From NCBI GenBank assembly GCA_910587675.1, contig CAJUMU010000004.1, positions 71,232 to 135,231 on the forward strand: 64,000 nt of DNA. Direction: 5' to 3'. The DNA comes from an uncultured Alistipes sp. (GTDB lineage Bacteria; Bacteroidota; Bacteroidia; Bacteroidales; Rikenellaceae). The notes under the pieces are model-generated. The model was not told where the DNA came from, ran no database searches, and saw only the letters and a program-made list of their open reading frames with translations. Both the position numbers and the translations under genes were made by a program. The number at the start of each line of letters is the position of its first letter. Position 1 is the first letter of the stretch. This document shows positions 35,739 through 43,368 of the stretch, one piece after another.

Positions 35739-37652
35739 TTACTTCACCTCCTCGAACTCGACATCTTCGGGCTGCTGGGCGGCGCCGTTATCGGTCGCGC
35801 CGTTAGCCGCGCCCTGCTGCTGAGCGCCTTGCTGCGCGCCCTGCTGAGCCTGCTGCGCAGAATAGATATCCTGCGAGGCGGCCTGCCATGCGTTGTTCAG
35901 TTCGGCGATGGCAGCGTCGATGGCAGCCACGTCCTGATTCTTGTGCGCCTCCTTCAACTTGGCCAAAGCGCCCTCGATGGCCGACTTCTTGTCGGCGGGA
36001 ATCTTGTCGCCGTACTCCTTGAGCTGCTTCTCGGTAGCGAAGATATTCGAGTCGGCGGCGTTGATCTTGTCCACGCGCTCCTTCTCGGCCTTATCCTTGG
36101 CCTCGTTGGCCTTGGCCTCGTCGCGCATGCGCTGAATCTCCTGCTCGGTAAGGCCGCTCGATGCCTCGATGCGGATCTTCTGCTCCTTGCCCGTGCCCTT
36201 GTCCTTGGCCGATACGTTCAGAATACCGTTGGCGTCGATATCAAAGGTAACCTCGATCTGAGGCACGCCGCGCGGAGCGGCGGGGATGCCGTCGAGGTGG
36301 AAATGGCCGAGCGATTTGTTGTCGCGCGCCATAGGACGCTCGCCCTGACATACGTTGATCTCCACCGAAGGCTGGTTGTCGGCCGCCGTCGAGAACACCT
36401 CGCTCTTGCGGGTGGGGATGGTGGTGTTTGCGTCGATGAGCTTGGTCATCACACCGCCCAGCGTCTCTATACCCAGCGACAGCGGAGTAACGTCGAGCAA
36501 CAGCACATCCTTAACCTCGCCCGTGAGCACACCGCCCTGAATTGCGGCGCCGATAGCGACCACCTCGTCGGGGTTGACCGAGCGGTTGGGAGCCTTACCG
36601 AAGAACTTCTCGACAATCTGCTGGATGGCGGGGATACGGGTAGAACCGCCCACGAGAATCACTTCGTCGATATCGCTCGCCTGAAGGCCCGCGTCGCGCA
36701 GAGCGACCTTGCAAGGCTCGACGGTCTTCTGAATCAGATGGTCGCACAACTGCTCGAACTTGGCGCGAGTGAGCGTCATTACGAGGTGCTGCGGGATGCC
36801 GTTCACGGGCATGATATAAGGCAGGTTGATCTCCGTGGTGGTCGACGACGAAAGCTCGATCTTGGCCTTCTCGGCAGCCTCCTTCAGACGCTGCAAAGCC
36901 ATAGGATCCTGACGCAGATCGATCTGGTGCTCGGCCTTGAACGCCTCGGCCATATAGTCGATCAAGACATGGTCGAAGTCGTCGCCGCCCAGATGGGTGT
37001 CGCCGTTGGTCGACTTAACCTCGAACACACCGTCGCCCAATTCGAGAATCGAGATATCGAAAGTACCGCCGCCCAAGTCGTAAACGGCCACCTTCATATC
37101 CGAATCCTTCTTGTCCAGACCATAAGCCAAAGCCGCGGCCGTCGGCTCGTTGATGATGCGGCGCACCTTCAGACCCGCGATCTCGCCCGCCTCCTTGGTG
37201 GCCTGACGCTGCGAATCCGAGAAATAGGCGGGCACGGTGATAACCGCCTCGCTCACCTCCTGACCCAAATAATCCTCGGCAGTCTTCTTCATCTTCTGGA
37301 GGATGATGGCCGAGATCTCCTGAGGGGTATATTGACGGCCGTCGATATCCACGCGGGGAGTGTTGTTGTCGCCCTTGACGATCGAATAGGGAGCGCGCGT
37401 GATGTCAGCCGTGACCTTGTCGTACTGCTCGCCCATGAAACGCTTGATCGAGAAAACTGTTCTCTTGGGATTGGTGATAGCCTGTCTCTTGGCAGGGTCG
37501 CCCACCTTACGCTCCGAGTTGTCGGTAAATGCCACTACCGAAGGTGTGGTGCGGTGTCCCTCCGAGTTGGGGATAACCACGGGCTCGTTGCCCTCCATTA
37601 CCGCTACGCATGAATTAGTCGTACCTAAGTCAATACCAATAATCTTTCCCAT
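35739..37652 (-). CDS. dnaK: Hsp70 chaperone
   Basis: DnaK is the ATP-dependent chaperone acting with DnaJ and GrpE. The 637-residue protein has the nucleotide-binding motifs IGIDLGTTNSCVAVMEG, VYDLGGGTFDISI and ILVGGSTRIPAIQ, the substrate-binding domain with LLLDVTPLSLGIETLGG, a helical lid, and a Q/A/G-rich tail ending in EDVEFEEVK. No dnaJ or grpE is adjacent, as is usual in Bacteroidales. It is monocistronic. Confidence 0.98.
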   Translation of the reverse strand: MGKIIGIDLGTTNSCVAVMEGNEPVVIPNSEGHRTTPSVVAFTDNSERKVGDPAKRQAITNPKRTVFSIKRFMGEQYDKVTADITRAPYSIVKGDNNTPRVDIDGRQYTPQEISAIILQKMKKTAEDYLGQEVSEAVITVPAYFSDSQRQATKEAGEIAGLKVRRIINEPTAAALAYGLDKKDSDMKVAVYDLGGGTFDISILELGDGVFEVKSTNGDTHLGGDDFDHVLIDYMAEAFKAEHQIDLRQDPMALQRLKEAAEKAKIELSSSTTTEINLPYIMPVNGIPQHLVMTLTRAKFEQLCDHLIQKTVEPCKVALRDAGLQASDIDEVILVGGSTRIPAIQQIVEKFFGKAPNRSVNPDEVVAIGAAIQGGVLTGEVKDVLLLDVTPLSLGIETLGGVMTKLIDANTTIPTRKSEVFSTAADNQPSVEINVCQGERPMARDNKSLGHFHLDGIPAAPRGVPQIEVTFDIDANGILNVSAKDKGTGKEQKIRIEASSGLTEQEIQRMRDEAKANEAKDKAEKERVDKINAADSNIFATEKQLKEYGDKIPADKKSAIEGALAKLKEAHKNQDVAAIDAAIAELNNAWQAASQDIYSAQQAQQGAQQGAQQQGAANGATDNGAAQQPEDVEFEEVK

Positions 37653-38112
37653 AATAGTAAATCTTTATTTGTTCTTATTCTTTTGCAATCCTTAAATTCA
37701 CACCGCCCGCGCCTTGCCGACGCGGCGGTCGTAACGGATACGAACAAAGGCTATACCAAAAAAAATTGGCACTCAGAAACAGCTATTATGGCGTAAAATA
37801 CTGCCAACGGCCGCGTCACGTCTGCCATTTTGACCGACCCGCGACTGACAAAGGGCGGCGGCGCCCCCAAAAACGATAACGGGCCGCCCCTTTTCGGGCA
37901 ACCCGTTTCGAAATCTCCGTCCCGCACGGTCGTTAAATCATAATTCTGCACGATGTCTCGGTCGACATCATTCACACCCTTTCGTCCGCTCGTAAACCTC
38001 GCGTCCGAAGTACCCCCAAAATAACCCGTGCGGAAAACGGCAGAGTCCTTAAGAATACGCGCGAACCGCTCGCGGTCGAGTCTCGCGACGCGACCGCACG
38101 CTCGCCGACGCG
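37653..38112. other. intergenic region upstream of dnaK
   Basis: About 460 bp with no convincing gene. A short open frame at 37751-37975 lacks family resemblance. A moderately stable hairpin near 37880-37912 (AACGGG..CCCGTT) has no clear gene to serve. The dnaK promoter should lie here, but I could not place it. Confidence 0.4.
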
Positions 38113-38358
38113 TTATTTGTTCTCGTTCAGGATGCGCATAGCCGCATCGAGAATAGTGGTATCGTCCAAAGTGACGACACCGCCGTCGGGACCTTGTTCA
38201 ATATGTATACCTACACCTGATTTGGCGTCGAGATGCTTACCGCCGAAATAGTTGCGTACTGACTCTACATCGATCCCGAGTTCATCGGCTATGCGCTGTG
38301 AACTTCCGCTGGGCAACTTGTCTTTAATGCGACGCAGTTCGTTGAATGTGATAATCAT
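38113..38358 (-). CDS. small HTH DNA-binding protein
   Basis: The 81-residue protein begins with a helix-turn-helix-like stretch (LRRIKDKLPSGSSQRIADELGIDVESVRNYFGG), where the second helix carries VESVRNYF. The rest (GPDGGVVTLDDTTILDAAMRIL) is a small conserved-looking tail. It resembles short DNA-binding proteins seen in Bacteroidota genomes; its target is unknown. The frame opens at 38469, but those residues are low-complexity, so the ATG at 38358 is chosen. Confidence 0.7.
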   Translation of the reverse strand: MIITFNELRRIKDKLPSGSSQRIADELGIDVESVRNYFGGKHLDAKSGVGIHIEQGPDGGVVTLDDTTILDAAMRILNENK

Positions 38359-38454
38359 AATGAATCTATTTTTAGGTTTGTACAAGTAACATTTCCTTTG
38401 CAACATAAAGTTACGACTATTTTTCGGTTTCGCAAAATTTAAGCGCAAAAAACA

Positions 38455-38486
38455 CAAAAAAAGAACCATCCTCGAAAGGATGGTCC
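38455..38486 (-). terminator. terminator of the FKBP-like lipoprotein operon
   Basis: Stem ACCATCCT with AGGATGGT, CGAA-type tetraloop, followed on the minus strand by TTCTTTTTTT, about 55 bp after the stop of the gene at 38539. Confidence 0.85.
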
Positions 38487-38538
38487 TCTTTATTACGTAT
38501 CGGAGCCCGTATCCGTCGCTCGCGGACCGAAAACGACG

Positions 38539-40125
38539 CTACTCGTCCTCCGATTTCGCCTCGATGAATACCTGCCACAGCAGCGGCGTATAGGGCAGCA
38601 CCTCGGTAGTCACCGTGGTAGTGGTTTCGGTGTCGTCGGTATCCGTACCGGTGTTGTAGCCGTTGTAATAGGGGCTGTACATATAGTTATTATAAAAACC
38701 GCCGTAGCCGCCATAGCCCCCGTAACCGCCGTAATAGTCGTTGTAATAACCGTTGTAATAGTTGTTGCCGTAATAGCTGTTGAAGTAGTTGTAGTAATTC
38801 AGGTAGTCGTAATAATTGAATCCGCCCGACGAGGAGGTCGACTTGGTGCCCGAACGACCCACCGCGCCGTAAACGTTCGACGACGAAGAGAGGATGACGT
38901 TCCACGCCCCCAGCTTCATCTGCGGAATGGCATAGAGCCAAGCGTCGACATAGTCGTTGGCGGTGCTGTTCTTCTCCGTAACGAACGAGGCGGCAGTGCC
39001 TTCATCGTCGACCTTCACATCTTCGTATACGATCTTCTTGACCTCGGGAATATTGCTATCCACAACGAAACCGTCCAGCAGACGCGCCACATACCAGATC
39101 TTGGCCGTCGACACCGAATCCAGAGGCTCGGCGTCGGCGGGATCGAGCCCCTTGCCGAAACGCTCTAGAAGAGCCTCGTCGATCTCTTTGTTGATCTGCG
39201 CCAACCCTTTAGCGCCGTATATCTTGCCGTATTTGTAATCGGTCTGCGCCTCGAACATCATCGTGTCGCGACCTATGCAGTCGAAATTCAATCCGCGCTC
39301 GGGAGTGTAGAGATAGTTGATGTAGAGCGCGGCGATAGAGTCCACCGCCAGATGCCACTTGTCGTCGTAAACGGGCTTCTCGGGCTCCTCTCCGTCGGCG
39401 CGCGTCGCGGAGCGCTTGAACGAACGGCGTTTCGCGGCGGCCTCCTCGTCCTTCTTCTCGGGCGCCAGACCTCCGTTCGCCTCGGCGAACGACTTCACCC
39501 ACTGATCCTCGTAAGCCAGCGGATTGTTCACATGGCCCCACACCTCGACATCCACGATCGTGGGACGGTTGGCGTCCAAACGGTACTGGCCTTCGTAACC
39601 GCCGTCGCCACCCATGCCGCCCGATCCCGCGGCGATCGACGAGGGCAGATAGAGACGCATCTTGGTACCGTAACGCACCGAGTATTCCTTGTCGCCTATC
39701 TTCAGCTTGTTGCGAATGGCCATATAGGTTCCCTCGAGCATCGAGGTGTTGTTCTCGCCGCAATAGAGGAAAAACGGAGTGTAGTGAGTATGGTCGGTAT
39801 AGGAGTTCTGCAACCGCGCGAGCTCGGAATTGCGCGTCAGCACCACGTTGCCCGCCAGATCGCGGCAGGTGACGTTGAACCACAACCAAGCGTTATCGTG
39901 CCTTACGGGCAGACTGTCGGCTGCGCCTTCGTCCAAAAGCTCGACATAATATTCGCCCGACGGCTGGAAATTATCCAACAGATCGGGACGGTTGATCTCC
40001 ATCCACGACTGCAACGCGATCTTCTCCACCTCATCGAAACCCATCTCCGTCGACTCGACGCACGAAACGGGAATCAAGGCCGACGCCACGGCCGCCATGC
40101 AGAATAAACGATTTATAAACTTCAT
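38539..40125 (-). CDS. lipoprotein with FKBP-like region and Tyr/Gly/Asn-rich tail
   Basis: The 528-residue lipoprotein (lipobox PVSC, Cys22) has a folded N-terminal and middle part with segments resembling degenerate FKBP repeats (KLKIGDKEYSVRYGTKMRLYLPSS, IVDVEVWGHVNN). After about residue 440 comes a low-complexity stretch of about 60 residues dominated by Tyr, Asn and Gly, then a Thr/Asp-rich linker and a short hydrophobic end. I recognise no catalytic residues. The true start is taken at MKFINRLF because it gives a clean lipoprotein signal. It follows the FKBP-like gene at 40165 by 39 bp and is cotranscribed with it. Confidence 0.65.
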   Translation of the reverse strand: MKFINRLFCMAAVASALIPVSCVESTEMGFDEVEKIALQSWMEINRPDLLDNFQPSGEYYVELLDEGAADSLPVRHDNAWLWFNVTCRDLAGNVVLTRNSELARLQNSYTDHTHYTPFFLYCGENNTSMLEGTYMAIRNKLKIGDKEYSVRYGTKMRLYLPSSIAAGSGGMGGDGGYEGQYRLDANRPTIVDVEVWGHVNNPLAYEDQWVKSFAEANGGLAPEKKDEEAAAKRRSFKRSATRADGEEPEKPVYDDKWHLAVDSIAALYINYLYTPERGLNFDCIGRDTMMFEAQTDYKYGKIYGAKGLAQINKEIDEALLERFGKGLDPADAEPLDSVSTAKIWYVARLLDGFVVDSNIPEVKKIVYEDVKVDDEGTAASFVTEKNSTANDYVDAWLYAIPQMKLGAWNVILSSSSNVYGAVGRSGTKSTSSSGGFNYYDYLNYYNYFNSYYGNNYYNGYYNDYYGGYGGYGGYGGFYNNYMYSPYYNGYNTGTDTDDTETTTTVTTEVLPYTPLLWQVFIEAKSEDE

Positions 40126-40164
40126 ATCAAATAAACGTTGAATCATAACACAAAATCGCGCCAC

Positions 40165-40797
40165 CTAAGGCGCAACGACCGACGCGCGGCCCTTATTCAC
40201 CTTGTCGACGGAGTACACCCACAACACGGCCGATTCCTTGGGCACGATGCCCACGACATCGTCGCCGTACGCTGCGTCGAAAGTCATGTAGGCCTCCACC
40301 TCGTCGCCCTCGCGACAACCATCTAACGACAATGCGACACCTTTTATTATACTCGTCGCGCCCAATTTCACCCGAAGGGGCTCGGAACTCCAATACTTGG
40401 CGTTCAACCCCTCTTCGACCAGCGCTTCGATAACATCCGCGTCGTTCGAGGCGTATATCGACTCTATACGCGGCACGCCGCCCGTAAAGACATAGGCCGT
40501 ATAGGTCAATTCCACCTCGTCGCCCCACTCCACGAGCGACCGCTCGTCGCGCCCCTCGTCGTAATAGTTGTATATGTAGCGGTACACCACTCGGTCGATG
40601 GCATCGTAAAACGGCGGATCGACCTCGAGCGACGACTCGGCATCCTCGGCCGAAATGAGTCGGGGCACATGGGTGGAGGTGAGATATCGCACGATGTCGC
40701 TGCGCTGCGACTCTATCGCATCGTCATCGTCGGTACACGCGACCAGCGGCATTACGCACGCCGCCATCAACACCGCTATTCCGATTCGCAACTTCAT
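40165..40797 (-). CDS. FKBP-type peptidyl-prolyl isomerase-like lipoprotein
   Basis: The 210-residue lipoprotein (lipobox LVAC, Cys21, with DDDD after it) has an FKBP fold pattern: DEVELTYTAYVFTGG, LGATSIIKGVALSLDGCREGDEVEAYMTFDAAYG, and IVPKESAVLWVYSVDKV. The usual aromatic active-site residues are only partly retained, so it may be a binding chaperone rather than an isomerase. The ATG at 40797 gives the signal peptide; an upstream ATG at 40842 is unlikely. First gene of a two-gene operon. Confidence 0.75.
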   Translation of the reverse strand: MKLRIGIAVLMAACVMPLVACTDDDDAIESQRSDIVRYLTSTHVPRLISAEDAESSLEVDPPFYDAIDRVVYRYIYNYYDEGRDERSLVEWGDEVELTYTAYVFTGGVPRIESIYASNDADVIEALVEEGLNAKYWSSEPLRVKLGATSIIKGVALSLDGCREGDEVEAYMTFDAAYGDDVVGIVPKESAVLWVYSVDKVNKGRASVVAP

Positions 40798-40894
40798 AAC
40801 CTCCAATCGTGCAAATTTATGAAAAAATATCCATTCGGCCAATTACGCGCCCGTTTTTATACGTTTCGGCTCCGCGCGGGAGACCTCCGCGCGG

Positions 40895-41479
40895 CTACAA
40901 ACGTCGCAACGCCTGCCGCACGGCCTCCTCGACGCTTATCGAGGGCGACTCCTTCACGACGGCCTTCAGGACCTTTTCCGACGCGCTTTTCTGGAACCCG
41001 AGCATCACCAGCGCCGCCAACGCCTCGTCGTACGACCCGCCGTCGGCCGCCGCCGGCACCGTCGCTTTGCCGCGAACGGCGTCGACCATCTTGCCGCTCA
41101 GCTCCACGATTATCTTTTGCGCGGTCTTGAGTCCCAAACCCTTGACATTCTTCAACAAAACGGCGTTCTCGGTGGCGATTATACTGCGCAACTCGTCGAC
41201 CGTATACGTAGAGAGTATCATGCGAGCCGTGTTGCCGCCCACGCCCGACACGCTGATCAGGTGGCGGAACAATTCGCGTTCCAACGGCGTGGCGAAACCG
41301 TACAACGCCTGCGCATCCTCGCGCACGATGAAGTGGACGTAAAGACGCGCCGCGCACTCGTGCTCGATGGCGGAAAAGGTCTGCAACGAGATATTCATGT
41401 AATATCCCACGCCGCCCGCGTCGATCACGGCGTACGTCGGGGCCAGATCGGCCACGGTTCCCGAAATATATTCGTACAT
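40895..41479 (-). CDS. ruvA: Holliday junction branch migration protein RuvA
   Basis: RuvA tetramers bind Holliday junctions and load the RuvB motor. The 194-residue protein has the N-terminal OB-fold (MYEYISGTVADLAPTYAVIDAGGVGY), the helix-hairpin-helix pair (FRHLISVSGVGGNTARMIL and LKNVKGLGLKTAQKIIVEL) and the C-terminal RuvB-binding helices (DEALAALVMLGFQKSASEKVLKAVV). It is not next to ruvB or ruvC in this window. Confidence 0.96.
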   Translation of the reverse strand: MYEYISGTVADLAPTYAVIDAGGVGYYMNISLQTFSAIEHECAARLYVHFIVREDAQALYGFATPLERELFRHLISVSGVGGNTARMILSTYTVDELRSIIATENAVLLKNVKGLGLKTAQKIIVELSGKMVDAVRGKATVPAAADGGSYDEALAALVMLGFQKSASEKVLKAVVKESPSISVEEAVRQALRRL

Positions 41480-41559
41480 AATCTTAAAAACATTTATCGC
41501 GGTCGTACATTAATGTGACGGTCCAATATCGAATATGCCATAATTACCCGCGGCCTGCG

Positions 41560-41632
41560 GCCGCGTTTACAAATCTGACCCACCCATAAATTCCCTCCTC
41601 GGAGGGGACTTAGGTCGCTGCGCTCCAAAGGG
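41560..41632. repeat. short GC-rich inverted repeat cluster
   Basis: Contains the hairpins GGCCTGCGGCC and CCCTCCTCGGAGGGG followed by CGCTGCGCTCC, in otherwise ordinary intergenic DNA between ruvA and the ompH-like gene. It looks like a fragment of a dispersed intergenic element; no second copy occurs in the window. Confidence 0.4.
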
Positions 41633-41698
41633 AAATACATTAAATCATACTATCGCGCAATTTTAACTGCCAATACGACAAAAATAAAGATTTTTTTC

Positions 41699-41706
41699 TA
41701 CCTTTG
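41699..41706 (+). promoter_or_regulatory. -7 box of the ompH-like gene
   Basis: TACCTTTG matches TAnnTTTG, 54 bp before the ATG at 41760. No clear -33 box. Confidence 0.5.
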
Positions 41707-41759
41707 TGAATCAATTGCGTTTTTAATTTAAGAAATCTTCAAAATACGGATAACAGAGT

Positions 41760-42353
41760 ATGAAAAAAGTTTTTTGGACATTGCTCGCAGCCTCGCTCTC
41801 GTTTGCGGCGTGCGATAACAAGACGGCCACCGCAGAGAACGAACCCCAAGCCGTCGAAACCGTCACGGGCGGCGACATAGCGTTCGTAAGAATCGATTAC
41901 GTTCTCGCGCAGAGCGAAATATACAAGACCGAGGGCGTCGCGCTTCAGGAGAAGACCGAGAAGGCGCAGAACGCTTGGGCGCAGAAGGAGAAGAACCTTC
42001 AGTACGAGGCCGCGCAGTTGCAGGAGAAATACAGCAAGGGCCTCGTGACCACGGCCGATGCGCAGAAGCAGCAGCAGGCTATCGAGAAAAAGGTGGCCAA
42101 CTACCAGAGCAACGCGCAGAAAGAGGCTCAGACTCTCGACGAGGAGAATTACGTATTCACCAACCGCACGCAGGATCTGCTCATGCGCGCCATCAAGGAG
42201 ATAAACGCCGACCATAAATACAAACTCGTACTCAACGCCACGGCGCTGCTCGACGCCGCCGAGGCTCTCGACATCAGCGAAACGGTGCTGGCCAAGGTGA
42301 ACGAAATGTACGCCGCCGAGAAGAAGACCGACGACAAATCGGACAAGAAATAG
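41760..42353 (+). CDS. OmpH/Skp-family periplasmic chaperone-like lipoprotein
   Basis: The 197-residue lipoprotein (lipobox FAAC, Cys18) has a short beta segment (IAFVRIDYVLAQSEIYK) followed by long charged helices rich in Glu, Lys and Gln (about residues 60-140) and a C-terminal strand (YKLVLNATALLD), the Skp jellyfish layout. Skp-like proteins hold unfolded outer-membrane proteins in the periplasm. A lipid anchor is unusual for E. coli Skp but common in Bacteroidota members. It is monocistronic, with a strong terminator. Confidence 0.82.
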   Translation: MKKVFWTLLAASLSFAACDNKTATAENEPQAVETVTGGDIAFVRIDYVLAQSEIYKTEGVALQEKTEKAQNAWAQKEKNLQYEAAQLQEKYSKGLVTTADAQKQQQAIEKKVANYQSNAQKEAQTLDEENYVFTNRTQDLLMRAIKEINADHKYKLVLNATALLDAAEALDISETVLAKVNEMYAAEKKTDDKSDKK

Positions 42354-42378
42354 TCAACAGCGATCTTGCTACGCACAG

Positions 42379-42417
42379 CGGCCGAAATTCCTTTCGAAAG
42401 GAGTTTCGGCCGTTTCG
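42379..42417 (+). terminator. terminator of the ompH-like gene
   Basis: A long stem (CGGCCGAAATTCCTT with AAGGAGTTTCGGCCG, one mismatch) and TTTCGTT tail, 26 bp after the stop codon. Confidence 0.85.
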
Positions 42418-42540
42418 TTACGGCAGACGTTCCGTTAGGATTCCACATTGTCGCATAACGTCGCCACAGACATATCGGCACGAGAAATTTGCTTCTGCGC
42501 CCGAGTTTTCGTATCTTGCGACCCACAAACCGAATCGAAA

Positions 42541-43368
42541 ATGGATTTCATACCTTTCACATTCATCGACCTGATCGATATTCTGCTCGTGGCTCTGTTC
42601 ATGTTCGGTCTCTACCGCATGACGCGCGGCACGAACGCCCCCTACATACTCTCGGGCATAATAGTCATATATATAGTGTGGGTGGTCACGCGCGCGCTTC
42701 GAATGGAGTTGCTGTCCACCATCCTAAGCCAAATAGTAAGCGTGGGCGTGATAGCTATCATAATAGTGTTCCAGCCCGAGTTGCGTAACTTCCTGCAAAT
42801 GATCGGAATGCGCCGCAAGGGACTCAACTTCATAAACAACATATTCAACCCGCGGCACGGCGCGGAACCCACGCTCCAGCCCGTTATAACGGCCAGCATC
42901 GAGATGGCAGCGTCGAAGACGGGCGCGCTCATGGTGCTGGCGCAGGAGAGCGACCTGCGCGACATAATCGACGGAGGCATAACCCTCGACGCGCAATTGT
43001 CGGTGGCGTTGCTGGAGAACATATTTTTCAAGAACGCGCCTCTGCACGACGGCGCAGCGGTCATCATGAACAACCGTGTCGTAGCGGCCAAGTGCATCCT
43101 GCCCGTGACGCAGTCGCCCGTACCCAAGTCGTACGGCACGCGCCATCGCGCCGCCATAGGCATAACCGAGACGTCGGATGCAATCGTGGTAGTCGTTTCC
43201 GAGGAGACGGGAGGCATATCGGTCGCATTCGGAGGCAAGATCGAACGCGACATCGCGCCCCAAAATCTCGCGCAAGCCATATCGCGCCACTTCGTAAACG
43301 CCGATTCGGGAAAAAAGCAGAAGAAAGGTCGCGACGCGGCAAAATCCGCATCGGAAAAGGCCGATTAA
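42541..43368 (+). CDS. cdaA: diadenylate cyclase (CdaA/DacA type)
   Basis: The enzyme makes c-di-AMP from two ATP. The 275-residue protein has three N-terminal membrane helices and a DAC domain with the catalytic LHDGA motif (NAPLHDGAAVI) and the ATP-binding RHR in GTRHRAAIGI. The C-terminal tail is Lys-rich. The frame opens at 42448, but the ATG at 42541 precedes the first membrane helix directly. The 3' end overlaps the convergent OstA-like gene by 4 bp. Confidence 0.94.
   Translation: MDFIPFTFIDLIDILLVALFMFGLYRMTRGTNAPYILSGIIVIYIVWVVTRALRMELLSTILSQIVSVGVIAIIIVFQPELRNFLQMIGMRRKGLNFINNIFNPRHGAEPTLQPVITASIEMAASKTGALMVLAQESDLRDIIDGGITLDAQLSVALLENIFFKNAPLHDGAAVIMNNRVVAAKCILPVTQSPVPKSYGTRHRAAIGITETSDAIVVVVSEETGGISVAFGGKIERDIAPQNLAQAISRHFVNADSGKKQKKGRDAAKSASEKAD

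Noticed and set aside
37751..37975. 74-codon frame upstream of dnaK
   Set aside because: No family features, no promoter, and it spans a hairpin; treated as non-coding.
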